Positions 28,119 through 39,914 are shown, counted from the stretch's first letter. The stretch: 64,000 nt of DNA from Psococerastis gibbosa (GCA_963971405.1 OZ020485.1:2418001-2482000), one strand, 5' to 3'. Notes: generated by a model from the letters alone, not told the origin. Numbers and translations are program-made.

Positions 28119-30341
28119 TCAAAAAATATCCGGACACCGCGACCAGTCCTGTTTGAGTTTGCAGTCCCAGTAGTGACCCGCGTAGCTGTGGCTCATTTCC
28201 CCTGTCACCGAGTCTTTCTCCCGCTTGAACCACAGCGCAGCATACACGGGCGGCTCCTCCCCGCGCTGTAAGGCCGCCTCCGCCTCTGCCTCCCTGGCCC
28301 GCCGGACCTGCCGCTGCTTCTCCTCTAGCCGGACTTTCTCTTCGTTGGCCTGGTCCCACTGGCTCTCCTCCATGAGACGCTGGTCGGGACGGAGACGACT
28401 GTCAGTGGGCGCCACGCCCTCCTCGGGCTCGTTCAGTTGGCATGCAAACACAGAGAAATTGTAAAATTTTTCACACCCAGGGTTAGGGGGGTTAACTTGC
28501 CATGCTACCGTGAAGGAACCAGTCCGACAGGTGGGGTTCTCCTCGCTGCCACTCCACTGCAACACAGGTGCTATTTCTATCTTTTTGTCCCACATACCTG
28601 AAATAACCCACTTCATGTCTCCCTCCTTATTCTTCACCCAGCCTTTGACCTTTTTTTGGCCGTCTCTGTTGAAGTAGCTGTACGGGATGTACTTGAGGTG
28701 GCAGATGTCGCCGTTCCCGTGGTTGATTATGTCCATCTCGCCGTGCTGGTCGACCCACAGCTTTCCGACAATGATGTTATGCACCGATGTTGTCACTTTA
28801 CGCCACGTGTAATGATTGTTTGTGCCTTTGAATGTAAGGTGAGACATGCCGAGAGGGATCACTTGCAGATATTTTCCCCTGAACTTGGAAGTCATGGTAA
28901 ACTCTTGCCACGAGGTCCACTGGCTGCCCTCGCTGTGCTGAGCAAACGTTGGCGGGTGGTGGGAGACCTGCTCCGAAATGGCGCGCCACCCAAGGTCTTC
29001 GGTACGGTCGCACTCGAATGTTTCGCCAAGCAGCGGGTTGAACGGTTTGGCAGTGCGCACTGAAGTCGTTGCGTAGCTTGACACTGTAAACGCAGCAACA
29101 TAAGCTAGTTGTTCACAACTGTCACTAATGGTTGCCGCTTTGTCAAGAATTGTAGCATACTCAAAGTCTTCGGTTAATCGTTGGAGCATTGAAAGAGGTT
29201 CCGAAAAATTAACTGGCATCGGAATTTTACTAAGTTCTTTTCCTATGCAGTTTTTCATTATTGACCATAAGTTGAGAGGGTAGTCCGGCTTGAAAGGGAC
29301 TCGAACCCGTCGAGCCTTTCCTTTGGGACGTACCATCAGGCTCGAACTGGCGCTCGAAGCGCAGACTAGTGCAGACGGCAACGCTGTGGGAGGTGCAGCG
29401 TTCTCATCCTCGTCACTCGCACTTGACCCAGAACCTTCGTCCCCGGGCGGATTACCTGCCGCGTCGGACTGGCTATTACAGCGATTCAGGTCAGACTGCA
29501 GTTCGCTCCACTTGGTGCTGTCGTCTTGGTATTCTGGATACGACGGCGCGTCGAAAAAAAACTCGTCTTCGTCTTCGGAGGTGACAGCCGTGGACGAGGG
29601 TTTTGTTGGGGAATTGATTTCCTGGGCAGCTTGTTCCAAAATAGAGTGCTGTCTAGCCAGCTGCTCCACCATAGTCTCTAACCTCTGCCGCTGTTGGTTC
29701 TGTAATTCAATAAGACGCATCCATTTATTTGCGTTTTGTTGAAGAAAATCGTTAAAATCACAGCATTTATTCACCATAGCGCTAGCTGTCACTCTGAAAA
29801 TGGTCGCTCGTTCCTCGAGCTCCTTGGTGGCATTGCTGTCACTGTTCCCTACAGAGCCCTGCCACTCGGAAATAGCGCGTTGCAGGCTGGTCCAGTGTCT
29901 GGGGATGACATCCCGACACGTTTTCAAGTCCTCCAACTTTCTATTAATGAGCTTCATCATCTGGACCAACTCGGCCTCCAGATTGTCAGCCGTCAGCTCC
30001 CCAAACTCCTCCTCATCCTCAGACTCCTGCCTACGGGTCTCCTGGGCGAGCTTTAAAGCTGTCAACCAGGTTTGCTTTTCTTTCTCACTGGTGGCGCGGA
30101 TGTGGAAAGTTTGATTTCCACGACTAGTGATAGTAAACGACAAATTGTCAGACGATGCTATTTCAGCATTGTGTAACGATATACTGCCACGGCAGGTGTG
30201 TCTCACTTCAGCCTGATTCCTATAATATGACAACAGCCCATTTGACAGCACAAACCAGCGACGTTGATAACCTTTAATGTAGTTAGTCCATTTTAATAAA
30301 TAACCAGTAAACTTAAATTCGTCAACAGTTTGCTGCGCCAT
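28119..30341 (-). CDS. OSBP: Oxysterol-binding protein (OSBP1-type), single exon, 740 aa
   Basis: Sterol/PI4P exchanger at ER-Golgi contacts. Seen: PH domain at residues 8-100 (KWTNYIKGYQRRWFVLSNG), coiled-coil-like helices around 110-240, an FFAT-like motif near 256-268 (DEDEFFFDAPS) after an acidic tract, and the ORP ligand domain at about 350-740. That domain holds the lid start NLWSIMKNCIGKELSKIP and the family fingerprint EQVSHHPP at 457-464. Start is ATG at 30341 (MAQQTVDEFKF); stop TGA at 28119-28121. The FFAT core has Phe where the usual acidic first residue stands and Ser at position 7, so VAP binding may depend on the acidic tract or phosphorylation. The whole CDS has no intron, unlike its neighbours. 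Confidence 0.95.
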   Translation of the reverse strand: MAQQTVDEFKFTGYLLKWTNYIKGYQRRWFVLSNGLLSYYRNQAEVRHTCRGSISLHNAEIASSDNLSFTITSRGNQTFHIRATSEKEKQTWLTALKLAQETRRQESEDEEEFGELTADNLEAELVQMMKLINRKLEDLKTCRDVIPRHWTSLQRAISEWQGSVGNSDSNATKELEERATIFRVTASAMVNKCCDFNDFLQQNANKWMRLIELQNQQRQRLETMVEQLARQHSILEQAAQEINSPTKPSSTAVTSEDEDEFFFDAPSYPEYQDDSTKWSELQSDLNRCNSQSDAAGNPPGDEGSGSSASDEDENAAPPTALPSALVCASSASSSLMVRPKGKARRVRVPFKPDYPLNLWSIMKNCIGKELSKIPMPVNFSEPLSMLQRLTEDFEYATILDKAATISDSCEQLAYVAAFTVSSYATTSVRTAKPFNPLLGETFECDRTEDLGWRAISEQVSHHPPTFAQHSEGSQWTSWQEFTMTSKFRGKYLQVIPLGMSHLTFKGTNNHYTWRKVTTSVHNIIVGKLWVDQHGEMDIINHGNGDICHLKYIPYSYFNRDGQKKVKGWVKNKEGDMKWVISGMWDKKIEIAPVLQWSGSEENPTCRTGSFTVAWQVNPPNPGCEKFYNFSVFACQLNEPEEGVAPTDSRLRPDQRLMEESQWDQANEEKVRLEEKQRQVRRAREAEAEAALQRGEEPPVYAALWFKREKDSVTGEMSHSYAGHYWDCKLKQDWSRCPDIF

Positions 30342-30840
30342 TGTTAGAAATTATAAATAACCTTGAAAATATAAATAAGAATTCCGTCACAAGGTACAGG
30401 TAATACTCGATACCAACCTCAACTAGAACCATAATATACACTGCTGAATACTGCTGCACTTCCAGGATAAGACATCCTGCCAGAAATCAATAAATTTTTC
30501 CTGTTGGTAGATTGACAAGGTAGTTGGAGGACAGTCAAGAATTCCAGTCACAGCTCCTTACAATTAACAAGCCCTTGGAGCCTGCAAACGTTGGGCTGCA
30601 TGCAGGTGGAGTAACGGGAAGAGTTGTTCGCACGAAATACCGTTTATTCAACACATAATTGCAAAGAAATTACTAAAAAAGATTATGGGATGACAAAATT
30701 TTCTTGTTTTTTATTTGACACGTAGTGTTTGTCAACAAAGGTGGCATTAGACAAAATTCACAAAATCAGTGGAACTAGGTAACTAGATCATGCGCACTAC
30801 CGGCGTCTGAACGAAGCGCCTGCGCAGTAGCTTCTTATTT
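30342..30840 (-). promoter_or_regulatory. Upstream region of OSBP, 5' UTR/promoter expected, no motif assigned
   Basis: Sequence between the OSBP start and the foldback element. No clear TATA box, no repeat and no open frame. The OSBP and LRRC49 genes are divergent, so part of this may be shared regulatory DNA; that is inference from position only. Confidence 0.3.
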
Positions 30841-31815
30841 GACATTCCCTAATCTCAGGCCAGGCCAGGCCGGCCTTATTTTAGACCACAGACAAAAGAA
30901 AATACAAATTTATTTATTTTAGTTTTAAATGTTTATTTATTGAATAAACATTACATTTGTAATATAATATCACTTAATTATATTATAATGATACTATAAA
31001 ACTACACGTAACATTTTTGTTCACCATCTCAATAAATAATAAATTTTGTGTAGGTTTCATTGGCGCATAACGTGGGGAGAGACATTATTCTATGGGGAGA
31101 GACTAGTTTTGTGTCAGCCTTCCAGTAATGCTTTTATTATTAATTGAATAATTAATTAGTACTAGGCGGCTATTCCATCTGTGAATAATCCGTCATTTGT
31201 GCATTAAAAATTGATGAGATGTTGGTTTTAAGGAGACTATTATGTAGATACTTAACTTATCAATTATATATTAAGTTAAAATATGGTGGAGACTTTCTAT
31301 TGATATCTCTACATATTATAACTTAATTTATAATAGATAAGTTAAGTGTCTACATAATAATCTCCTTAAAACAAATATCAATTTTTTAATGCACAAACGA
31401 CGGATTATTGACCGTTGGAATGTAATGTAAATGATTTAGGTCTTTAACTATTAATTTTCAGTCTGCGCAGAGATGGTTTAGGCTTCGACAGCTTGTAGCC
31501 TAAGGGCTAAGTAATGTAGATTTGGTATAGTCCACAGGCTATATAGTAGGCTTATGTTGTTAATTAATAAAAACTAAGATGAAAGATGAAAAAAAAACTA
31601 TATTGACAGTCAGAATCAACAGGCAAGAAGTGTTCTGCAATATGTAAGAAGATAATAAGTTAAAATGTTACTGATAATAGATCGTGCCTCACCGTTGAGG
31701 CACAAGTTATAAGTTGTGATTCCACGACTTATCTCCCCGCAGTCGACGCCAATGATAATGACGTCATAATGCCCCGGCCTGGCCTGGCCTGAACGGGCCT
31801 GAGATTAGTGCTACT
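30841..31815. mobile_element. Foldback DNA transposon (975 bp) with 10-bp flanking direct repeat
   Basis: CTAATCTCAGGCC near the left end (30849-30861) is inverted at the right end (CCTGAGATTAG, to about 31808). GC-rich AGGCC tandem units follow at both ends. Large inner arms (about 31175-31262 and 31328-31418) are near-perfect inverse copies, with a 65-bp loop. CTTCTTATTT occurs exactly at 30831-30840 and 31816-31825 and is the likely target-site duplication. No coding capacity. A 9-11 bp duplication with long arms suggests a Mutator-like or foldback type; the superfamily is not certain. Confidence 0.75.
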
Positions 31816-33014
31816 CTTCTTATTTTCAAGTTCTAAATTGTAAACAAAAATTCCTAAAAGCAATAATATGTAATGGATTATGTATTATGAATTTTAACTA
31901 TTTTTTTTTAAATGAGAATTTCAACTTACCAAATTTTATCATCTAACTAAAGTATTCGGGGCTTGCTAATTTGTTGGCAGTGAACCTAAAACGCACTGAC
32001 AATGGGTTTTCGGGGCTTAAAGGAGAAAGGAAGGTGCCATCCCAGACCGTCACCAGGGAGGCAAATTTCTGTATAAATAAATGGCAGCTTAGACTTTTTT
32101 GGAGTCATGAAGCACTTTCCTTTTAAGCTCTTGTTCATTGTTGGAAAGGAATGCTGCTCAAGGTTTGTGGTGTAGCGGTAGCCTGCCACCGTGTAGTAAC
32201 GCACATCATTACTAGGTAACTAAGTTACTCTACAGTTTTCAACCATTTCCCAATTTTTAAAATATTGGTTCTTCTTGTGACTCAATATTTTTTACACCAC
32301 TAAAATTATTACCTGTTATCTAAGAATTAATTGAAATCCGTTTTCATCTAGCCTGATGTTTCTTTTGTACAGTAGAATGAGTGATTTCGTGTTTTTTTAA
32401 AATTGTTCAGTGTTCGCGCCTTCTATAAATTGTAGACTACCCCCCCCCCCCCTCCAGCCCCGAGCATTGTAATTTGTAAGACGTGCTTCATACTTCATGG
32501 TTCCCTTTGCAGCAATATGAATATAGGCATTCCCTTTTTTAGCTTTGTAAAATCTACAGCTATACTTAAATTAAAATGCGTAAAATCTTACTATTTTGCT
32601 CTTATATTTTCAATTTTTTCTTATCCTGCTTGATGACGTCATAAGGTCTACTTAGTTTTGCCCCCGCCATCATTCTAAAACTTTACACCTCTGAACATCA
32701 TTGAAAACAATTATCATCTAAAATTATTTATCTCATAAACTGTGGGACCATTAATTAAAGATATGTAAAGAAACCCTCTATATTCCAATGTTTGGCCTTG
32801 GTTAAGCATAGCCTACATTTATAAAATCGAAGAAACCCATTGTTTCCCTGCCTTTAATTGCTGGTCTCATTGTACCGTACTTATTAATTGTGACGTTTTT
32901 AACGTAACCTTCTGAAAAGCCCAACCGCCTGCGTCTGAAACTCCCTTTTCGCTTGACGTCGAAGATTTATTCTTACATTATTCTACTTATACAATTGGTT
33001 TTTTGACGTTGCAG

Positions 33015-33316
33015 GAGAGGAAACGTCAGTTTAGCATTCACACCAAGGAACCGGTGGCCGGCCGGGCCCATGGCTGGGCGCCCGCACCTCGCAACCTGCT
33101 CACCATAGCTCCGGCACTGCCATCCCTGAATGCGCCCCCGCCCCGCGTCACCAGCCGATCTTATAGCACCTCCGCCCCCTCCCCGCCTCTGGCCGATCAG
33201 GATAAGATGGCCCCACATGAGGTCGTCTGCCTTCAGACCACGCCCGAAGGCAAGATTCAGGCGTCGAGGAGCCAGAAAGAGAAGGAAAAGAATCCGGATA
33301 GAATATGCCTCGACAG
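33015..33316 (+). CDS. LRRC49: LRRC49 homologue, 5' coding exon
   Basis: Acceptor GACGTTGCAG at 33005-33014, donor G|GTTTGT at 33317. Reads ERKRQFSIHTKEPVAG, a Pro/Ser-rich disordered stretch, and KEKEKNPDRICLD, ending in phase 2. Joined to 34465 it gives DRICLDRRGLTHLP, which aligns without gap to the segment just before the first LRR in vertebrate LRRC49 as I remember it. No in-frame ATG suits a start, so an upstream exon is missing from this model; I did not find it between 31816 and 33000. Confidence 0.75.
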
Positions 33317-33521
33317 GTTTGTTGTCAATTATACATTTCATAGGGAAATCACATTTCACCGGAAATACTGATCGTGGATGTGTTCCTCTACATTTTGATA
33401 GATAGCGTGTGGCCGTCACCAATACCATTTGGTCACAATTATCGGGGTAGTGGGTATATGTTTGTGAGTATATAAAGACATGGTGTGCACATGTCCAATA
33501 TCAGAGGATATGGAAAAAACC

Positions 33522-33593
33522 GGGCTTGGCGGGATTCGAACCCACGATCTACCCCTAACCGGGGCGTCATCTTAACCACTGGACCACAAACCC
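33522..33593 (-). repeat. tRNA-like SINE head, head-to-head with a second copy
   Basis: Folds as a tRNA: acceptor GGGTTTG with CAAGCCC, A box TGGTCCAGTGG, B box GGTTCGAATCC, T stem GTGGG/CCCGC. Position 33 is C instead of T, and the anticodon stem has a G-G mismatch, so it is probably not a working tRNA. The tail (TTTTTTCC and ATATCCTCTGATATTGG) lies at about 33493-33521. An inverted partial copy follows at 33594-33664 with the same tail. Confidence 0.7.
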
Positions 33594-33664
33594 TTGGCTT
33601 GGCTTGTGATCCAACGGTTAAGAATCCCACCAAGCCCGCTTTTTTCCGTATCCTCTAATTTCGG
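33594..33664 (+). repeat. Second, shortened tRNA-SINE copy
   Basis: Carries GTGATCCAACGGTTAAGAAT, ATCCCACCAAGCCC and the tail CTTTTTTCCGTATCCTCTAA. Compared with the left copy, the anticodon arm and B box are missing. The two copies face each other and form a hairpin. Confidence 0.6.
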
Positions 33665-34464
33665 TTATAACGAGGAGGTTACCTCTTTAACCAAAGTTAA
33701 TTTAATGTCAGTGTTATATATACCATATAATCTACAATATAATATGTCTGCACATATGGCTGAATGTTCGTTTACGAGGCTAGTAAAACCATCCTTGCTT
33801 GACATTACTTCTTTTTATATTTGTTCTCTTGACTATCCTCTATTATATCAATCAATGTTCATGTCACCAATAACTAGTACGTTTTTACATTTACATTTGA
33901 AAATATTACCTTGTCTATCATTAAGAACTATATTGTAAGTCTACTCACAGGTACAGATTAAAAAAATATTGTTAGTGTGACGAACTAGTAAATAACCTAC
34001 TACGGTAAATTGTGTGGTGATCCCAACGCGCCTTTTTGGCTTTGTGGCACCGGTTCAGTAAAATTTGTTATGTTTTTTTTTGTTGAGAAATACACGCATT
34101 ATCATTTTTATTATTATTATAAAAAAATGGCTGGTCAATGGGAGTTAATAATAATAAAAACTGACATTAAAATAACAAGTAAAAATAAAATAAAATAAAC
34201 ATTATAAATAAAAAAGCAAAAATAAATTATTAAGCCTTGTTTAGCAGCACCGCACTGTATGAGTCTTTTGTCCCAAATAAGCGCTAGCTTGGGGATGCGG
34301 GATGGTATCATTATGTATTGTATTTTTGTAATATATGCTCCTTGTCCAGGGAATACTGGACATGGAAAAGAAAGAAAGAATTACATTTGAAACATTTTCA
34401 TCATCGTCTATCCTGAAAATAATTGTCACTTCATGGAGTTAGATTGGTTGTTTTCCACTAGCAG

Positions 34465-36490
34465 ACGGGGGCTCACTCACTTGCCCCTACTGATCGGAGA
34501 GTCGCGCGTGCGGCTGGTGTCACTGCAGCACAACCTTCTGACGCGGTTGGACGGGCTGCAGCACCTCGGTGTCAGCGACCTCGTGTTCCTCGACATCTAC
34601 GACAACCAGCTCGAGCGCCTCAGCTGTCTTGACAGCTTCGCCAACCTTCGCGTGCTCCTCATTGGCAAGAACCGGCTCAAACGCGTGGACGGGCTCCGCA
34701 ACCTCGCCCGACTTGAAGTACTAGACCTGCACGGCAACCAGATCAGTCAAGTAAGTGGCCTCGGTAACCTGAGGGAACTCAAAGTTTTAAATTTAGCTGG
34801 AAACCAGATCCGTATGATTGGCGCCACTGATTTAGACGGTCTCGTGTCTTTACAAGAACTTAATTTAAGAAGAAACAGACTAAAGAAACTGTTAGGTTTT
34901 GCTGCGACTCAGCAACTCGTTAAGCTATTTCTTAGTAATAATGAAATTCTGACGATTGAGGATATGTGGAGTGTGAGCAAAGCTATGCAGCTGAAGGAGG
35001 TCAGTGTAGACAGCAATCCTGTGGCACTGCGGGCAGACTGCCTGTCGTTTTTAGTTGCGTATCTTCCCCAGTTGGAGCTCCTTAGCCACATGCAGGTCAC
35101 GGACGTTGTCAGGAAGCAAGCGGCCACGTGGCGAACCAACAGGGAAGCTGCTGCAGCGAAAAAAAGTGACTCGCTGGTGGAGGTCAAACGTGCAGAAGTT
35201 ATATCAAACGCACGGACTAACTGGGAGCTGCTGAGAGTGATGCCACTGTCCCACATGACTTCCTCCTTGAAAGACTTGCGGTCCAATGGTGAGCTGGAGG
35301 GAAAGGTGGAGCAGATGGTGAAGAGTGACTCCATGTTGAGCCTGGCTTCGACTTGCAACCTGTCGTCGAGAGAAATAAAAAAGGGCGCTTTATCAGCGAG
35401 AAAACAGGTGACAGCAGAAGATGTCGTGGACTGTAATGAGAGTGCTGAATTTTTCAAATTGCCGCCAATTTTAAGTGACGAACTGGCCAAATCGAGCGTG
35501 TCGAGCAGTGATCCTGTGGTGGACAGTCCAGTAAGCTCCGCTGTGAGTGACAGTACCAGTGAGCACGAGCTGGAGCACACCGCACGGTCTCACGAGCAGC
35601 AGAGAAAAGCTTTGCTGAGCAAACACGAAAAGCCACTCGTCTCCAAAAACAAAATCAAACCGGTGCAGCCAGGCGGAAAAGTCCGGGAACAAGGGGGCGA
35701 TTATCTCATTGAAATTTGCGGCCGATGTTTGAACGTTTACGGGCAGGGAGCCTTAAGGTTTATAGACCGTCCTTGGAACCCAGCGAAGGCAGCCGACGTG
35801 ACCACCGTGAAATTTAGCTACGTGAGTTTCACGGGGGTGTCGACAGTGTTGGGGCGGCTCAAGCAGCGTTTCCCCAATGTCCAACACTTGTGTTTCCGTG
35901 AAACCAATATTAATTGTTTAGGACAGTTGAACGCGCTTGCGGACGTGCAGGGCTTTACCTCGCTCCAAATTGACGCAGATGGTAATCCGATTACTGAGAA
36001 AGAGTGGCGCAGCTACGCAGTGTATAGACTGGCACACTGGGGACTCAACATGATCAACGGCAAGGAGGTGACCGAGGAGGAAGTCAGTGCGGCTGGCACG
36101 GAATTCCATGGGCTGAGTGACCTGGTGCTGTGGTGCCTGCCTGACTCGCTGTTGCAGCCACTGCTAAGCCGCCTGCGGATCGACAGCGGGCGGGTCCAGC
36201 AAAGCGCGCGCCAGTGGCTGTTCTCTGCGGATCCCGCGCTCAGGAGCGTCGTCAGTAAAGAGGCACTGCAGTGGCGCAGAGGGACTTTAACTCAAGATGA
36301 CGTGCTGTGGCGGCACCGAGGACGTTTGCATCTGGGTCATCTTATAGATCTGAACTGCGCGGCCGCGGAGAAGTTGCAAATGCTTGAGGAGGAGTGGCCA
36401 AGCATACTGAATCAGCTGATTAGAGACACGCTGGTGGACTATTCGCATTTAGACTCGTATATGAAGAAATGCATGCAGGAGTTGGGTTAA
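34465..36490 (+). CDS. LRRC49: LRRC49 homologue, main exon (LRRs and C-terminal domain)
   Basis: LRRC49 belongs to the tubulin polyglutamylase (TTLL1/TPGS) complex and centriolar-satellite biology in vertebrates. Seen: six to seven LRRs of SDS22-type 22-residue spacing in the first 200 residues (LVSLQHNLLTRLDGLQHLG, VFLDIYDNQLERLSCLDSF, LEVLDLHGNQISQVSGLG), an LRR cap ending near LPQLELLSHMQVTD, a helical linker, a Ser-rich stretch, and a conserved C-terminal domain (DYLIEICGRCLNVYGQGALR, FRETNINCLGQLNALADVQG, YRLAHWGLNMINGKEVT). Ends MKKCMQELG, TAA at 36488-36490. Acceptor region is TAGCAG: the second AG (exon from 34465) gives the gap-free alignment; the first adds one Ser. A poly(A) signal AATAAA lies at 36600-36605. 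Confidence 0.9.
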
Positions 36491-36599
36491 CAGCTCTATA
36501 TTGTAGATGACATAGAAAACAGCTATAGGTTCAAACATGTTAAGTAATTATGTGCACGGTACAGAGTTGAAAGAGTAAAGGTACGTCAGTGTGTTCCCC

Positions 36600-36605
36600 A
36601 ATAAA
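36600..36605 (+). terminator. Poly(A) signal of the LRRC49 homologue
   Basis: AATAAA 110 bases after the stop codon, the first canonical hexamer downstream. Confidence 0.55.
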
Positions 36606-38049
36606 GACAAAGACTCGATTCAGGCAGTTCCCTGTCCCGAAGCATATACAAAAGATCCAATTTTAGTAAGTATTGCTGTGCAGCAATTCCTTGCGGCTAT
36701 TTGGAATCGATTCCTTGCTCAGCAACATGCTCAGCTTATGGATTTCTCATTTTGAAAGATATGGATTCGGTGTTTAGTACCTGGTTATCAAAATGTTCCT
36801 CCCGTTTGATGGGCTTCAAATTGACTTAGCTATGGGTGCATGGGAAAACTACTGTAGTGAAAGTATCTACGAGTAAAATATTTCTTGTTGCTGACATAAG
36901 GTTTAGGATATTGTACAACTTGTGAAAATATTTAAAGATAAATTAGTACACTAGAACCTAGAAGAGATATTAGGAGGTCTAAGTAGAGTAAGCGAAAATA
37001 ATTGATGTGGCCAGATAATATTGCGACATATTGAGTTGTTTTTCAAAATGTCTTCACAATTTTACGACCGCATATCGTTAGGAATTTATTATCTTTTGCC
37101 ACGATTTTATTTTTTTTGAATTTGGTCCTATATGCTTGTGCGAAGTCATCATCTTTTACTGAATCGGTTTTAACGAGTGGGAGAAAACCCCAGCGAAGGC
37201 AGAGGGAAACCATCTCCCCAGTGTCGCTAGGTCAATATCCTGCACAGTGGTACCATGGATTCAAAACAATAAAGGAACAAGGTCTTACCGAACTCAAGAC
37301 AGTTGGTAGTAGGTAGAGCACATGGCCTACTATTATTATACATTTTGGATGCCAAGATGCCAGATCGATAGTTTACTAGCCGACGGGAACAATATTTATG
37401 CATTTACCTAATGAAACTAAACAAATGTCTATTACTGAATAACACTGCCCAACTTGGTTAGTTAGTTCGTTACCGTATGATAATGTATTGTATGTGTATA
37501 CGTTATAATGTTGACTAATTTTGTAGTAAACCGTTTTATAAAATGTTTGTTTAATTTATTTAGCCTAGCCTATGATATATGGATTTTCGGGGAAGAGCTT
37601 AGGGAACAGCAAAATGTGCATGGATAGTAAAGTAGGCCTATCACAGTCCACTATGTCGTTTCGCAATCCGTAACTTAGAAAATCTAGAAAACGGGATTTG
37701 AACCTAATAGGTTTCCAACGTACTTGAATGAATGAATGAATGTTATAATGTTAAAAATTGTTGAGACCATTATACATTCGTCAAGTACAATACAAAATAA
37801 AAATACATATAATTTTAAAGCACACAGTATACCTAAACTACCTATCCTGCTAAAAGTAGACCTTCATTTCATGACATACCTAAAGATCTATTAAAGGTCA
37901 GAGAGAGAGGTATAAGCTTTCCTTATGAGGATTTCTTTAACCTTCGGCCTGAATGCGTTTAATGGCAATGCTCTGGTTTCCCGGTCAAATGCGTTGTATA
38001 TCTTAATTGCCCAGTAATTCGTTGAATTTTTCACTCTATTTATTCTGTT

Positions 38050-39914
38050 TTATGGGACTTGCACGTTTCTGTTTTTTAAGAATCTAGTGTTGTGATTATG
38101 CTGGGGGGTTCTGTACAGGTCTTGCCGCTCGTGAGCATATACAGCACATTTATAAGCGTACGAGGAATACAGAGTTGGTATATTTAACTGCACAAAGGCC
38201 TCCCGGCAGTCATCTCTGTAGCTAAGCTTAGCTAATATTCGAACGGCCCTGCGCTGCATCTTAAATGCTAGGCTGGCCATTGGGGCATGTCCCCAAGCCA
38301 TCACTGCATAAACTAAGCGGCTGTGAAAGAGCCCATAATAAGCCGTGAGATGAGTCATTGCATCTACACATTTTGAAATATTTCTTAGTAGATAAGTTAT
38401 TTTACTTAATTGGTTCGCCAGTTTTTCGCAGTGGACGTCCCAGTTTAGGGTTGGATCGAGGTACACGCCCAGCAAGCGAGATTCACTGAGATTAGCTATG
38501 CCAGATAGATCTCGAAGGGAGAATGTCATATGCACAGTTTTGTTTTCGTTTAGTGTGAGCCTATTTGAGATCGTGGATTGTGGAGTTCGCCACTTTGTTT
38601 AGTGCTTCTGCTTCAGAATAGACTTTATGGGATGGTACCGATGTACATTCATCTGCGTACATTAGGCTGAAGGAGGGCCTAAGGGTAAGGGGTAATTCAT
38701 TCGTAAAGACGATGAAATACAGTGGGCCGAGGAATGAGCCTTGTGGGACTGAATAGGGTCCGGATCCTCTGTTCTTGAGGTACGAAGCGATGAGAGCAAT
38801 CGCTGATTCAGAGAAGTTGTATAGTTTTAGCTTTTTTTAACAATAGCTCATGGGGGACGCAATCGAAGCCCTTTGTGACGTCATACATACTGGCTTTTGC
38901 AAAGTTCCCGTCCGCGAAGTCCTCAAGAATTCTATTGGTGAAGTTAAGAATGGCAGTCTCAGTATTACGTTTTTTTCTAAAACCAAACTGCTCTTCCGTG
39001 AAGATAAAGTGATTTTCGAAATGCCCTTGAAATTGTACATTAAGTGTCTTCTCGAAAACTTGGGAGAAGGCGGGGAGAATTGAGACTAGTCTATAGTTTG
39101 TCTGGTCTTTTTTGCAGCCTTTTTTGTGAGTAGGCACAATTCTTGATTTTTTCAAATGGTCCGGATAAGTTTTTATGGCTATTGATTCGTTGATGAGATA
39201 ATGCAGGGGTAGTACGATGGGGTCCGCAATTTGCTTGATTAGAAACGAGCTAAGGCCGTAAGCGTCAACGGCCTTGCTGTTTTTTAAAGATGCTATTGCT
39301 GTCCTAATGCTGACTTCCCCCACCGTTTTAAAGGAGAATAGTGGCGCAGACGTCCTTGGAATTTTATTTAGTGGATCATAGGCTGGAGGAGGTAATTTTT
39401 TTTCTAGGGATTTGGCAATGCCTTCAAAGTATTCCCTAAATGTAGTTTCTGATATGCAGTTTCCTTTGGGGGCATTGCTAGTCCTGCTTCTTGACTTGTT
39501 TATAATGTCCCACATGGTTTTCCCTTTATTATTTGACTGAGCTATGAGGGTATTGTTGGCCGTTTTCCTTGCTTCGCTTATCTTCATTCGGTAGCGGCTT
39601 CTCGCCTGGAGATAGAGCCTTCGTCGTTCCTCTGACGGATTTGAGTGATAGTGGTCTTTCAGTGAGTTCACATGCTCTGATAATATTTTAAGCTCTTCCG
39701 TATACCATTTAGTTAAGAATTTCTGGTATAGTTTCCTTGGTTGGACAGGCTTAAGTGGGATAATCTTGTCCATATAATATAGAATAGCATCTGTTAAGGT
39801 TGACCATTTTATTTCAAGGGACAGATCTCTGGCTGCGAAAGACCAGTCGTGGCTTTTTAAAGCATCTCGGAGTTTGCTTAGTTTCAGGTCCGACATCCTT
39901 CTGGTCTGTTTCAC
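38050..39914 (-). pseudogene. LINE fragment: reverse transcriptase
   Basis: Frame 38808-39914 has the RT fingers and palm: SSFLIKQIADPIVLPLHYLI, SRIVPTHKKGCKKDQTNYR, EEQFGFRKKRNTETAI, YDVTKGFDCVPHELLLKK. A shifted frame at about 38650 carries the catalytic box as YADE rather than YADD. Frame 38050-38535 is the C-terminal region (LGVYLDPTLNWDVHCEKL, GLFHSRLVYAVMAWG). The altered box and frame breaks make it inactive. Confidence 0.88.

Noticed and set aside
28119-30341. OSBP as a dead retro-pseudogene
   Set aside because: The 740-codon frame is intact with all key motifs, so it is treated as a working gene despite lacking introns.
33522-33593. A functional tRNA gene
   Set aside because: C at position 33, an anticodon-stem mismatch, the SINE tail and a neighbouring partial copy point to a tRNA-derived SINE.
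37116-37316. 66-aa frame downstream of LRRC49
   Set aside because: No domain recognised, no coding GC signature, in the 3' flank of LRRC49.
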